The notes beneath the pieces were generated by a model, which saw only the letters and a program-made list of their open reading frames with translations, was not told the origin of the DNA and did not search any database. Position numbers and translations under genes: made by a program. DNA of 64,000 bases from NCBI RefSeq assembly GCF_014197015.1, contig NZ_JACIET010000002.1:1364001-1428000 (forward strand), written 5' to 3'. This document shows positions 1 to 7,583 of this stretch, one piece after another. Numbering within the stretch: the stretch's first letter is position 1; each line of letters begins with the position of its first letter. The stretch is from Niveibacterium umoris. Lineage in GTDB: Bacteria; Pseudomonadota; Gammaproteobacteria; Burkholderiales; Rhodocyclaceae.

Positions 1-2
1 TG

Positions 3-1187
3 GCGTTCATGGCCATGCAGGGCGCAATCGTGGCGCTCGCCGCCATGGCGGGCGTTGCGCTGTTCGTGACCCGCCCGATTCAGAGGATCTCGGGCGCCCT
101 TCACGGTATCTCACGCGGCAAGGACGGCGTCATCGTCGTCCCCAAGGGGCACGACGACGACGAAATCGGGCAGTTGGTGGCAGACACCAACGGGATGATC
201 GAGAGCCTGACTCGCGCAGCCGCGATCGAGCGGGGCTTGAGAGAGCAGCGCGAGCGCGACGAGCAGCGGCTGCGGATGATTTTCGAGAATGCGGAGACGG
301 GGCTCTTCACGCTCGACGCCGAAGGGCGCATGCAGTCATGGAACCCGGCCTGTGTGCGGGTGCTGGGCGGGCCTTTGCATCACGACGAGCACCCCAGTCT
401 GGAGGATCTCCTTCCGCCCCTTGCGACGCAGATTTCGGCCATGCGGCAACGCTGCGGGGAGCGCGAACGTTCCGTTTCAGAAGACCTTGAAATCAGCGAT
501 GAGAGCGGCCTGCAACGCTGGATCCAGCTTGTGCTCACGCCGTCTGGCGGCGGTACGCTGCAGGGGCTGGCGAATGACATCTCCGATCGCAAGCGGGCCG
601 AGGAGGCCGCGCGGGAACTCGCGGTCACCGACAGCCTGACAGGCGTGCTGAACCGGCTGGGCTTCAATCGTCGCCTTGCTGATCTGGTCTCGGAGCATGC
701 CCGCGACCGCCGGCATGGATTCTCGCTGGCGATGATCGACCTCGACTGGTTCAAGCAGGTCAACGACACCCACGGGCATGATGCGGGCGACCACGTCTTG
801 CGGGTGGTGGCGAAGCGGCTCGAAGGGCTGGTGCGCCGCACCGACACGGTGGCGCGGCTCGGAGGCGACGAATTTGTCGTCCTGCTCGACGGCGTGATCG
901 ACGAGGCCGCAGCGCTCACCATCCTGCACAAGGTTCGGCAAGCGGTGCTGGAACCCATTTCGCTCGAAACTGGCGCGATCGCGCATGTCGGCGCCAGCAT
1001 CGGCCTGACGGTGGTCAGCGAGACCCTGTGCGGACCCGAGGAAGTGATGCGACGTGCCGATGCCGCGATGTATGCGGTGAAGAAGGCGAGCCGCAACGAC
1101 GTGCAGCTGTTCGGCGCGCAGGGGGCTCCGTCTGCCGGCGCCGCGCCGTCGCTGCCCGGTGCGACTGCCGAACGCGCATCAGGCTAG
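3..1187 (+). CDS. HAMP-PAS-GGDEF diguanylate cyclase, 5' end cut by window
   Basis: Predicted membrane-bound diguanylate cyclase making cyclic di-GMP from two GTP. The frame is open to the window edge and begins inside a hydrophobic helix, so the start and any periplasmic sensor domain lie upstream. After the helix come a HAMP linker (from TRPIQRIS), a PAS-like domain (FENAETGLFTLDAEGRM) and a GGDEF domain. The catalytic signature GGDEF is at 861-875. The inhibitory I-site RRTD lies five residues before it, so product feedback is expected. No EAL domain follows. Its TAG stop shares the palindrome CTAG with the stop of the convergent maf gene. The cyclase activity is well supported; the signal sensed cannot be told. 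Confidence 0.93.
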   Translation, partial: AFMAMQGAIVALAAMAGVALFVTRPIQRISGALHGISRGKDGVIVVPKGHDDDEIGQLVADTNGMIESLTRAAAIERGLREQRERDEQRLRMIFENAETGLFTLDAEGRMQSWNPACVRVLGGPLHHDEHPSLEDLLPPLATQISAMRQRCGERERSVSEDLEISDESGLQRWIQLVLTPSGGGTLQGLANDISDRKRAEEAARELAVTDSLTGVLNRLGFNRRLADLVSEHARDRRHGFSLAMIDLDWFKQVNDTHGHDAGDHVLRVVAKRLEGLVRRTDTVARLGGDEFVVLLDGVIDEAAALTILHKVRQAVLEPISLETGAIAHVGASIGLTVVSETLCGPEEVMRRADAAMYAVKKASRNDVQLFGAQGAPSAGAAPSLPGATAERASG

Positions 1188-1795
1188 GCCGGGTAGCCGA
1201 AAACCCGCAGCAGTTGCGCGGTTTCGTGCAGCGGCAGGCCAACGATGCCGGTGTAGGAGCCACGGATCTCGGCCACGAAGGCGGCAGCGCGACCCTGAAT
1301 GCCGTAGGCGCCGGCCTTGTCCATCGGTTCGCCGCTGGCGACGTAGCGCCGGATTTCCTCGTCGCTGAGCGCGCCGAACCGCACCTCGCTGACCGACAGC
1401 CGGTGCTCGATGCGGGTGCCATCGGCCATCGCGATGGCGGTCAGTACGCGGTGGCTGCGCCCGGACAGGCGCTGCAGGATCGCGACGGCGTCCGCCTCGT
1501 CCGCCGGTTTGCCGATGATCTCGCCATCAACGTCGATCGTGGTATCCGCCGACAGCACCGGGTGCGGCACCAGGCTGCGCATGGCCAGCCGGTTCCAGCC
1601 ACCGGCGGCCTTGGCGCGTGCCACCCGCACGACGTAGTCGTCGGGGTGTTCGCCCGGCAGCACGTCTTCGCAGACGTCCGGGTCTTCGCGCGGCGGCGCC
1701 CGGAACAGCAGGGTGTCGAAGGCCACGCCGATCTGATGCAGCAGTTCGCGGCGACGCGGGCTACGGGAAGCGAGGTAGATGCGGGGTGGCAGCAT
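1184..1795 (-). CDS. maf: Maf-family nucleotide pyrophosphatase
   Basis: Maf/Ham1-superfamily hydrolase, 203 residues, the usual family length. These enzymes cleave dTTP/UTP or modified nucleotides to the monophosphate, a house-cleaning role. The N-terminal signature LASRSPRRRELL binds phosphate, and internal SADTTID and KPADEADA carry the acidic metal ligands. The ATG at 1795 is chosen because the signature begins seven residues after it; longer frames add an unconserved tail. It ends the minus-strand run containing rlmH, rsfS and nadD, a common arrangement. Substrate subgroup (YhdE-like or YceF-like) is not assigned with certainty. Confidence 0.92.
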   Translation of the reverse strand: MLPPRIYLASRSPRRRELLHQIGVAFDTLLFRAPPREDPDVCEDVLPGEHPDDYVVRVARAKAAGGWNRLAMRSLVPHPVLSADTTIDVDGEIIGKPADEADAVAILQRLSGRSHRVLTAIAMADGTRIEHRLSVSEVRFGALSDEEIRRYVASGEPMDKAGAYGIQGRAAAFVAEIRGSYTGIVGLPLHETAQLLRVFGYPA

Positions 1796-1896
1796 GGTGA
1801 GATCGTTTGCGTCAGAGGGGGCGGGACGATGCGAGGCCGCACCGCCCGAACGAAACCGGGCTCGCCGTTCGCCCAAACGTGCAGAGACCTTGGTGC

Positions 1897-2295
1897 TCAG
1901 GCGTCATTGTTGGTCGAGCCGGGTTGCGCTTCCAGTTCATCGAAGAATTTCCCGCTGTCCGCGCCGTCGAACTTGCGCACGCGTACCGAAGCGATGAGGG
2001 CGGGATCGAAATTGCCCAGATGCACACCATGCCGGTCGCCGGGTTGCGGCACCAGCGGCTCCCAGTGTGTGACGCAGCCACAGGTTCGGCAACGGATGGT
2101 GCGCAGTGTCCGGTCGCCCTGAATGTATTCGGTGGTCGATTCCGGGTGGCCCTCGATCCTGACCGTGCCAAACGCGAAGTAGACCCAGGGCCCGCCGATG
2201 CGCCGGCACAGCGAGCAATTGCACTGCGTTGCCACCTCCGGCGTGCTCGGCAAGGTCAATCGGACGGCGCCGCAATGGCAGGATCCCTGGTGCAT
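1897..2295 (-). CDS. GFA/CENP-V-fold zinc protein
   Basis: Small zinc-binding protein of the glutathione-dependent formaldehyde-activating (GFA) family, 132 residues. The zinc-ligand cysteines are visible in order: SCHCGAV near the N-terminus, CNCSLCRR about 20 residues later and CRTCGC in the middle, followed by the family-typical GNFDP. Many members have no proven formaldehyde activity, so the specific reaction is not inferred. It sits between rlmH and maf on the same strand and may be co-transcribed. The residues after GKFFDELE look unstructured. Confidence 0.88.
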   Translation of the reverse strand: MHQGSCHCGAVRLTLPSTPEVATQCNCSLCRRIGGPWVYFAFGTVRIEGHPESTTEYIQGDRTLRTIRCRTCGCVTHWEPLVPQPGDRHGVHLGNFDPALIASVRVRKFDGADSGKFFDELEAQPGSTNNDA

Positions 2296-2342
2296 CTGAC
2301 ACGCTCCTCAAGGCTTGGTCCGGCGGCTGGCCACTTGCCGTC

Positions 2343-2813
2343 TTACTCGCGATGGTAGGGGTGGTTCTTGGTTACGCTCCAGGCGCGGTACAGCGCCTCT
2401 GCCAGCAAGACGCGCACCATCGCGTGCGGCAGCGTGAGTGACGAGAGGCGGATCTTTTCCTGCGCGGCCTGCTTGAGCGAGGGGTCGAGGCCGTCCGGCC
2501 CGCCGATTACCAGCGCGACATCGTCGCCTTCGCCGAGCCAGCGTTCCAGGCGCTGGGCGAGCGACTTCGTGGTGAGGTCGTCGCCGCGTTCGTCGAGAAT
2601 CACCAGGCGCGCCCGTGGCGGCAAGGCGGCGCGGATGCGCTCGGCTTCCAGCGCCATCATCTGTTCGGCGCTCTTGCCGCCTGAGCGCGGCTCGGCCTTC
2701 ACTTCGACCAGTTCGATCGCACATTCGCGCGGCATGCGCTTGGCGAAATCGCCAAAGGCTTCATCGACCCAGCCCGGCATGCGGTGGCCGACGGCCACGA
2801 TCAACAGGCGCAT
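2343..2813 (-). CDS. rlmH: 23S rRNA pseudouridine-1915 N3-methyltransferase
   Basis: SPOUT-class methyltransferase that methylates N3 of pseudouridine 1915 in helix 69 of 23S rRNA using S-adenosylmethionine. The 156 residues match the family length (E. coli about 155). [10 protein letters not shown] is the glycine-rich SAM-binding knot loop, and the C-terminal [18 protein letters not shown] and HPYHRE are family hallmarks. The ATG overlaps the TGA of rsfS by one base (TGATG), which fixes the start and implies translational coupling. The rsfS-rlmH pair is conserved across proteobacteria and links ribosome silencing with late subunit maturation. Confidence 0.97.
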   Translation of the reverse strand: MRLLIVAVGHRMPGWVDEAFGDFAKRMPRECAIELVEVKAEPRSGGKSAEQMMALEAERIRAALPPRARLVILDERGDDLTTKSLAQRLERWLGEGDDVALVIGGPDGLDPSLKQAAQEKIRLSSLTLPHAMVRVLLAEALYRAWSVTKNHPYHRE

Positions 2814-3181
2814 CAGCCCGCCGCAGCGCGCAGTTCGGCGTGGGGGCGGTGCCGCGCCGGTGTCGTCGACCAGATTTCTTCCAGGTTGTAGTAGCTGCGC
2901 ACCGCCGGTTGCATGACATGCACGACGATGTCGCCCAGATCGACCAGCACCCATTCGCCGGTCTGTTCGCCTTCGATGCTGATGACTTCGCCGCCGGCTT
3001 CGCGCACCTTGTCCTGCACATGGCGGGCGAGCGCCTTGGTCTGGCGGTTGGAATCTCCACTGGCGATCACGATGCGATCGAACATGGAGGTGAGACGGGT
3101 GGTGTTGATGACTTCGATATCCTTGCCCTTGATGTCTTCGAGGGCGTCCACGACCAGCTTTTCAAGTGTCGAGATGTTCAT
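2813..3181 (-). CDS. rsfS: Ribosomal silencing factor RsfS
   Basis: RsfS (RsfA/Iojap/YbeB family) binds ribosomal protein L14 on the 50S subunit and blocks joining with 30S during starvation. The 122-residue protein carries the family core: [42 protein letters not shown] and YYNLEEIW near the end. It lies between nadD and rlmH; the stop overlaps the rlmH start and the gap from nadD is 21 bases, so a single transcript is likely. The tail after the Iojap core is short and alanine-rich. Confidence 0.97.
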   Translation of the reverse strand: MNISTLEKLVVDALEDIKGKDIEVINTTRLTSMFDRIVIASGDSNRQTKALARHVQDKVREAGGEVISIEGEQTGEWVLVDLGDIVVHVMQPAVRSYYNLEEIWSTTPARHRPHAELRAAAG

Positions 3182-3202
3182 CAGGTTGGTTCTTCCTCCG
3201 GT

Positions 3203-3874
3203 TCAGTTGGCATCGCCTGCGTAGAGGCGATGCTGGGCAATATAGTCGACAACCCCATCCGGCAAAAGGTAGCGCGGGCTTTCATGGCAGGCGCACTGCG
3301 CACGGATGGCGGTGGCGGAAATGTCGAGCGGCGTGATCGGGAAACGCAGGATCAGGCCGCCGGGCGCTTCGGCGAGTTGCGCAACCTCGCCTGCGCGCCG
3401 CCGGCAGTGTTCGGCCAGTTCGGGCGCCAGCGCTTCCGGCTCGAACGAGTGCCCGGGCCGTGTCGCGACTGCGATGTGGGCGAGCGCGAACAGGGTTTCC
3501 CAGCGGTGCCAGCTGGGCAGCCCGGCGAAGGCGTCGGCACCGAGCAGCAGCACCAGCGGGCGCGCGGCACCGAGTTCGCTGCGCAGGCGTTCGAGCGTCG
3601 GCACGGTGTAGCTCGGTGCATCGCTGAGCACTTCTGCGGCATCGACTTCCAGATGCGGATTGGCGGCTGCGGCGAGCCGCGTCATCGCAAGCCGGTGTGC
3701 CGCGCCAGCGCCCGGTGCACCACGATGCGCCGGGCGCCCGGCCGGAATCAGGCGAACTCTGGCAAGGCCCAGTTGTGCGTGTGCCTCTTCGGCCAGTCGC
3801 AGATGGCCGAAGTGGATCGGGTCGAAGGTGCCGCCGAGGATGCCGAGCGGCGTCAGTTCAGTCTGCGGGGGCAT
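3203..3874 (-). CDS. nadD: Nicotinate-nucleotide adenylyltransferase
   Basis: NadD converts nicotinate mononucleotide plus ATP to deamido-NAD, the penultimate step of NAD synthesis. The 223-residue protein starts with the nucleotidyltransferase loop GILGGTFDPIHFGHL, whose HFGH is the HxGH catalytic motif. The second motif ISATAIR, equivalent to ISxTxxR, is near the C-terminus. The start at 3874 is supported by distance to the loop; it overlaps the upstream membrane-protein gene by 17 bases, suggesting coupling. Downstream rsfS and rlmH form the usual conserved block. Confidence 0.96.
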   Translation of the reverse strand: MPPQTELTPLGILGGTFDPIHFGHLRLAEEAHAQLGLARVRLIPAGRPAHRGAPGAGAAHRLAMTRLAAAANPHLEVDAAEVLSDAPSYTVPTLERLRSELGAARPLVLLLGADAFAGLPSWHRWETLFALAHIAVATRPGHSFEPEALAPELAEHCRRRAGEVAQLAEAPGGLILRFPITPLDISATAIRAQCACHESPRYLLPDGVVDYIAQHRLYAGDAN

Positions 3875-4604
3875 CCCAGAGCGCCGGGAAGATGTCCCGG
3901 GTGCTGGCGTAGAAGGCCGAGAACAGCGCCGGCAGCAGCGCAAGCGCCAGCACCGAGATGATGGCGGCCCCGAAGGCCGGTGCGATGGCGGTGAGCAGAC
4001 CCGCCGCGAGACTGGGCAGCAACACGAACACGACCAGGCTGCTGAGGCAGAACACCGCCACGGCGCCGAGGTTGCGATACACCGCGATCATGCTGAAGAA
4101 GGCGGACTTGAGCGGTGGCGTGCCGAGGCGCCCGGTCAGCAGCGGCGAGAACCAGTTGGCCATCAGCAGCGGCATCGACAGCACCACCGACACGACGGGG
4201 CTCTGCGTGAGCTGTTCCAGCGCGAAGACCGCCAGTGAATAGGCGAGCATCAGCCCACTGAGCTGCATCAGGCGGCCGATGTTGCGCGAGAAGCCGCCGA
4301 GCACGGCCGCAGGCATCACCATCTGCCCCTCGTGAATACGGTGGCAGACCTCGTAGAGCCCGACCAGCAATGGCGGCGCCAGCAGCGAGAGGGCGCACTG
4401 CGCGAGCAGCGCGACCTTTTCCATTGTCTCGGGCGACTTCTCGTCGCCGCCCACCAGCGCGGTCGCGCCAGCGAGCATCAGCATGATGAGAAGCATCATC
4501 AGCATGAGGTTGGCGGCGAGCGCGAAGGGGTTGCGGCGGTAAAGCGCAAAGCCTTCCTTCACCCAGATCCAGCCGCGCGCGGGCGGCAGCTTGAGCGCCT
4601 GCAT
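3858..4604 (-). CDS. BPSS1780-type polytopic membrane protein
   Basis: Inner-membrane protein of 248 residues with about six hydrophobic segments and no soluble domain. It resembles the betaproteobacterial 'BPSS1780 family', whose function is unknown. The N-terminus (RGWIWVKEGFALYRRNPFALAANL) shares the pattern W-x-x-x-G-W/F-x-L-x-x-x-x-P with the protein encoded immediately upstream (LNWLREGWRLFMAHPASWAVMG), so the two are tandem paralogues separated by one base. Its 3' end overlaps nadD. No catalytic motif is seen. Confidence 0.8.
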   Translation of the reverse strand: MQALKLPPARGWIWVKEGFALYRRNPFALAANLMLMMLLIMLMLAGATALVGGDEKSPETMEKVALLAQCALSLLAPPLLVGLYEVCHRIHEGQMVMPAAVLGGFSRNIGRLMQLSGLMLAYSLAVFALEQLTQSPVVSVVLSMPLLMANWFSPLLTGRLGTPPLKSAFFSMIAVYRNLGAVAVFCLSSLVVFVLLPSLAAGLLTAIAPAFGAAIISVLALALLPALFSAFYASTRDIFPALWDAPAD

Positions 4605-4605
4605 C

Positions 4606-5346
4606 TCAGACCACCGTCGCCGGGCTGGCGCCGATCACGTCGCGCCACGAGGCGTAGATCGTCGTGGCGACAAGCGGGATCACGACCACGATGCCGAAGC
4701 CGAAGGTCATCGTGATCACCAGCGGTATGCCGATCACCAGGCACAGCCCGACCACCGCGCTGGCGCCCGGGTTATGCACGGCCGCGCGGAAGGACAGCCG
4801 CATTGCGTCGAAGGGCGAGGCGCGGTTGAGCATGACGAGCGCCGGGGCGAACCACAGCGCGAGCAGCATGGCCATCACAACGACGAAGGAGACGAAAAGG
4901 TCGACCAGCCAGCTCACGACGAAGGTGATCCAGTCGAAATGGGCGAGCCCGGTAACGTCGAGGATCATGCCCAGCAGCAGGCTGGTGATCATCGCGAGGA
5001 TGCCGGTTGCGGTCAGCGCGATGCCCTGCAGCACGCCGATCATGGCAAGGTTGGCGGCGTGGCGACGCAGGCCATCCCACAGTTCGTTGATCTTCAGTGT
5101 GCCGGTCTCGTCCGAGTGGCGCGCCGCCGCGACCATGCCGCCGGCGAGTATCTGCAGCACCACCATTGCCAGCACGCGGCCGATGAAGGGCAGCCACACC
5201 GCAATGGCGATCACGACGAAGGCCGCAGCCCCCATCACTGCCCAGCTTGCCGGGTGCGCCATGAAGAGCCGCCAGCCCTCTCTCAGCCAGTTCAGCGCGC
5301 GGCTGGGCGGGACGCTGGCAGGGACGGGGATGTGGTGGGCGTGCAT
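4606..5346 (-). CDS. BPSS1780-type polytopic membrane protein, second paralogue
   Basis: Polytopic inner-membrane protein, 246 residues with six or so hydrophobic helices, paralogous to the product of the next gene downstream. The N-terminal amphipathic stretch LNWLREGWRLFMAHP precedes the first helix. It has a similar length and helix spacing to its partner, and the two genes are one base apart, so the proteins may form a hetero-oligomer. I cannot assign a function. The start at 5346 gives a short histidine/proline-rich leader (MHAHHIPVPASVPPS). Confidence 0.8.
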   Translation of the reverse strand: MHAHHIPVPASVPPSRALNWLREGWRLFMAHPASWAVMGAAAFVVIAIAVWLPFIGRVLAMVVLQILAGGMVAAARHSDETGTLKINELWDGLRRHAANLAMIGVLQGIALTATGILAMITSLLLGMILDVTGLAHFDWITFVVSWLVDLFVSFVVVMAMLLALWFAPALVMLNRASPFDAMRLSFRAAVHNPGASAVVGLCLVIGIPLVITMTFGFGIVVVIPLVATTIYASWRDVIGASPATVV

Positions 5347-5418
5347 GGGTTTCGATCAACAGTGCAGGGGAAGGGCCCGATGCTACCAAATGCGGGCGCC
5401 TTCCCGTTGCTTTGGCGC

Positions 5419-6363
5419 TCAGGGCAGTTGCGTGGCGTCGGGGCGGGCGATGCGGGCACGCAGGATGGCGCGGAACTCGGCCGGGTTCTTCACCAGCACC
5501 ATTTCGCCTTCGCGCGGGCGGTGGAAGTCTTCCAGCCGCGACAGCCAGAAGCGTAGTGCGGCGCGACGCAGCATCGTCGGCCAGGCTTCGCGTTCGGCGC
5601 GGGTGAAGGGGCGGTCGGCGTGGTAGGCGAGCAGGAAGGCATTGGCGCGCTGCGGATCGAGCGCGCCATCCGGCCCGCCGCACCAGTCGTTGAGCGTGAC
5701 GGCGACATCGAGCAGCAAGGCGTCGGTGCACGCGAAGTAGAAATCGATCACGCCACCGACATGTTCGCCATCCCACAGCACGTTGTCGCGGAACAGGTCG
5801 GCGTGGATCGTGCCCTGCGGCAGATCGACCGCGTCGAGGGCGCGCTGTACATGCAGCTCGGCTTCGAGCAAGGCGCGATCGTCCGCATCCAGGTGCGGCA
5901 GTACTGTCGCGGCGGTCGTTTCGCGCCACGCCGGGCCGCGCGGATTTTCCTGACGCCGGCCGTAGGACATGCCGGCCAGATGCAGCCCGGCCAGCATCGC
6001 ACCGAGCCGTTCGCATTGCGCAACCGTGGGCGTCTCCACCGAACGCCCTGCAAGTCGCGCCACCATCACCGCGGGGCGGCCTGCGAGGGTGCCGAGGTAA
6101 TCGTTGTCGCGCGTCGCGATCGGCGCCGGCACCGGCAGGCCGTGTCGCGCCAGATGCGCCATCAGGTGCAGGTAGTAGGGCAGTTCGGCGCGCGGCACGC
6201 TCTCGAACAGCGTCAGCACGTAACGGCCGAGCGTGGTGGTGACGAAGAAGTTGCTGTTCTGAACGCCGGCTTCGATGCCGCGCAACTCGGTCAGGCGGCC
6301 GACGGCATAGCCGACCAGCCATTCGCGCATCTGTTCAGGGGTAACTGGGGTGAATACGGACAT
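5419..6363 (-). CDS. thrB: Homoserine kinase, APH-fold type
   Basis: Homoserine kinase of the aminoglycoside-phosphotransferase fold (the type found in beta- and some gammaproteobacteria, unrelated to the GHMP-type ThrB of E. coli). It phosphorylates homoserine on the way to threonine. In 314 residues it shows the nucleotide-binding N-lobe (EAGVQNSNFFVTT), the catalytic loop GTIHADLFRDNVLWD and the metal-binding GVIDFYFACTD. The ATG at 6363 gives the typical MSVFTPVTPEQ start; an in-frame alternative lies ten codons upstream. The adjacent DUF2782 gene is a common neighbour of thrB and polA in this group. Confidence 0.93.
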   Translation of the reverse strand: MSVFTPVTPEQMREWLVGYAVGRLTELRGIEAGVQNSNFFVTTTLGRYVLTLFESVPRAELPYYLHLMAHLARHGLPVPAPIATRDNDYLGTLAGRPAVMVARLAGRSVETPTVAQCERLGAMLAGLHLAGMSYGRRQENPRGPAWRETTAATVLPHLDADDRALLEAELHVQRALDAVDLPQGTIHADLFRDNVLWDGEHVGGVIDFYFACTDALLLDVAVTLNDWCGGPDGALDPQRANAFLLAYHADRPFTRAEREAWPTMLRRAALRFWLSRLEDFHRPREGEMVLVKNPAEFRAILRARIARPDATQLP

Positions 6364-6426
6364 CGGAATCGGTGGGTTGGCCGATGGCGGCACAAGTGAA
6401 GGTGCCGCCGACTGCCGTGCAAGGGT

Positions 6427-6768
6427 CTACCAGCTCATGATCAGCCACATCGGCACGGCCATGCCGCGCCCGTCTTCGTCGGCGCGAGAGAACACGCCGT
6501 CGCCCTTCTGGTCGACCAGGTAGTAGGGTTTGCCGACCGCCGGCGTGACCTTGATCATGTAGAGCTTGCCGCGCAGGCGGTACTCCTCGATCTTCTCGCC
6601 CTCGCGTTGCTTGGTCGTGACTTCCGGCGCCTCGTCCGCCTTCACCGCGCCGGTCGGGGGCGGTGGCGGTTCGGGGATGGGTTCCAGCTTGGGTTTTGCG
6701 TCCTCGGCCATCGCGCTGCCGGAAACCAGCAAGGCGATCAGCAGGAAACGATGCAGGTGCTTAAGCAT
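6427..6768 (-). CDS. DUF2782 periplasmic protein
   Basis: Small exported protein of the DUF2782 family, function unknown. A signal peptide (LKHLHRFLLIALLVSGSAMA, cleavage expected after AMA) is followed by a proline-rich linker (EPIPEPPPPP) and a compact domain holding EYRLRGKLYMIKVTP and GKPYYLVDQKGDG. Two starts are possible: the ATG at 6768 used here, or a GTG at 6783 that overlaps the TGA of the upstream LOG gene as GTGA and would add five residues. Either keeps the signal peptide. It lies between the LOG gene and thrB on the same strand. Confidence 0.83.
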   Translation of the reverse strand: MLKHLHRFLLIALLVSGSAMAEDAKPKLEPIPEPPPPPTGAVKADEAPEVTTKQREGEKIEEYRLRGKLYMIKVTPAVGKPYYLVDQKGDGVFSRADEDGRGMAVPMWLIMSW

Positions 6769-6779
6769 GGTGTCGGGTC

Positions 6780-7508
6780 TCACAGGTTCAGCATCAGCTC
6801 GTGTTCGCCCGGCAGGGGTTCGAAACCGCGATGCTCGTAATGTTTGAAAATGGCCTCGACCACCTCTTCCGGCGAGTCGATCACCTGGATCAGGTCGAGG
6901 TCTTCAGGGTTCACCATCTTCTCGGCAACAAGGCGGTCGCGGAACCAGTCGATCAGCCCGCCCCAGAAGGGCGAGTGCACCAGGATCACCGGAATCCGCC
7001 GGCTCTTGCGCGTCTGGATCAGCGTCAGCGCCTCCATCAGCTCGTCCAGGGTGCCGAAACCGCCGGGCATCACCACATAAGCACTGGCGCATTTGACGAA
7101 CATGTACTTGCGCGCGAAGAAGTGGTGAAAGGTCTGCGATACATCCTGGTACGGGTTGCCGTGCTGCTCCATCGGCAACTGGATGTTCAGGCCCACCGAA
7201 GGCGACTTGCCGAAGAAGGCCCCCTTGTTCGCCGCTTCCATGATGCCGGGGCCGCCCCCCGAGATCACCGCGAAACCGGAGTCGGAGAGCAGGCGCGCGA
7301 TGGTTTCCGCCTTCTGGTAGTACGGGTCGTCCGGTTTCGTGCGGGCGCTGCCGAAGATACTCACGGCCGGGCGGATCGGTGCGAGGCGCTCAGTTGCCTC
7401 GACGAACTCTGACATAATTCCGAAGATCCGCCATGCCTCCCGCGCCATCTGGTGGTGCATGCCCGGCGTGGCGGTTGTCAGGGGCGGGAGTTTTTCTTTC
7501 GCGCTCAT
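6780..7508 (-). CDS. LOG-family Rossmann-fold protein (TIGR00730)
   Basis: LOG-family protein of 242 residues, related to cytokinin riboside 5'-monophosphate phosphoribohydrolases and to the nucleosidase PpnN. It carries the paired signature VISGGGPGIMEAANKGA and PGGFGTLDELMEAL, which contribute phosphate binding and the catalytic Arg/Glu. In bacteria these enzymes hydrolyse nucleotide N-glycosidic bonds; the exact substrate here is not known. The start at 7508 gives MSAKEKLPPL; upstream in-frame codons run into the region shared with divergent polA and are unlikely to be translated. Confidence 0.88.
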   Translation of the reverse strand: MSAKEKLPPLTTATPGMHHQMAREAWRIFGIMSEFVEATERLAPIRPAVSIFGSARTKPDDPYYQKAETIARLLSDSGFAVISGGGPGIMEAANKGAFFGKSPSVGLNIQLPMEQHGNPYQDVSQTFHHFFARKYMFVKCASAYVVMPGGFGTLDELMEALTLIQTRKSRRIPVILVHSPFWGGLIDWFRDRLVAEKMVNPEDLDLIQVIDSPEEVVEAIFKHYEHRGFEPLPGEHELMLNL

Positions 7509-7583
7509 TCTTGTCTTTCGTTGCAGGATCGTTCCGGTGCCGATGCCGGAACCGCGCCTGTCGCGCTCACCGGTGGATGACCC

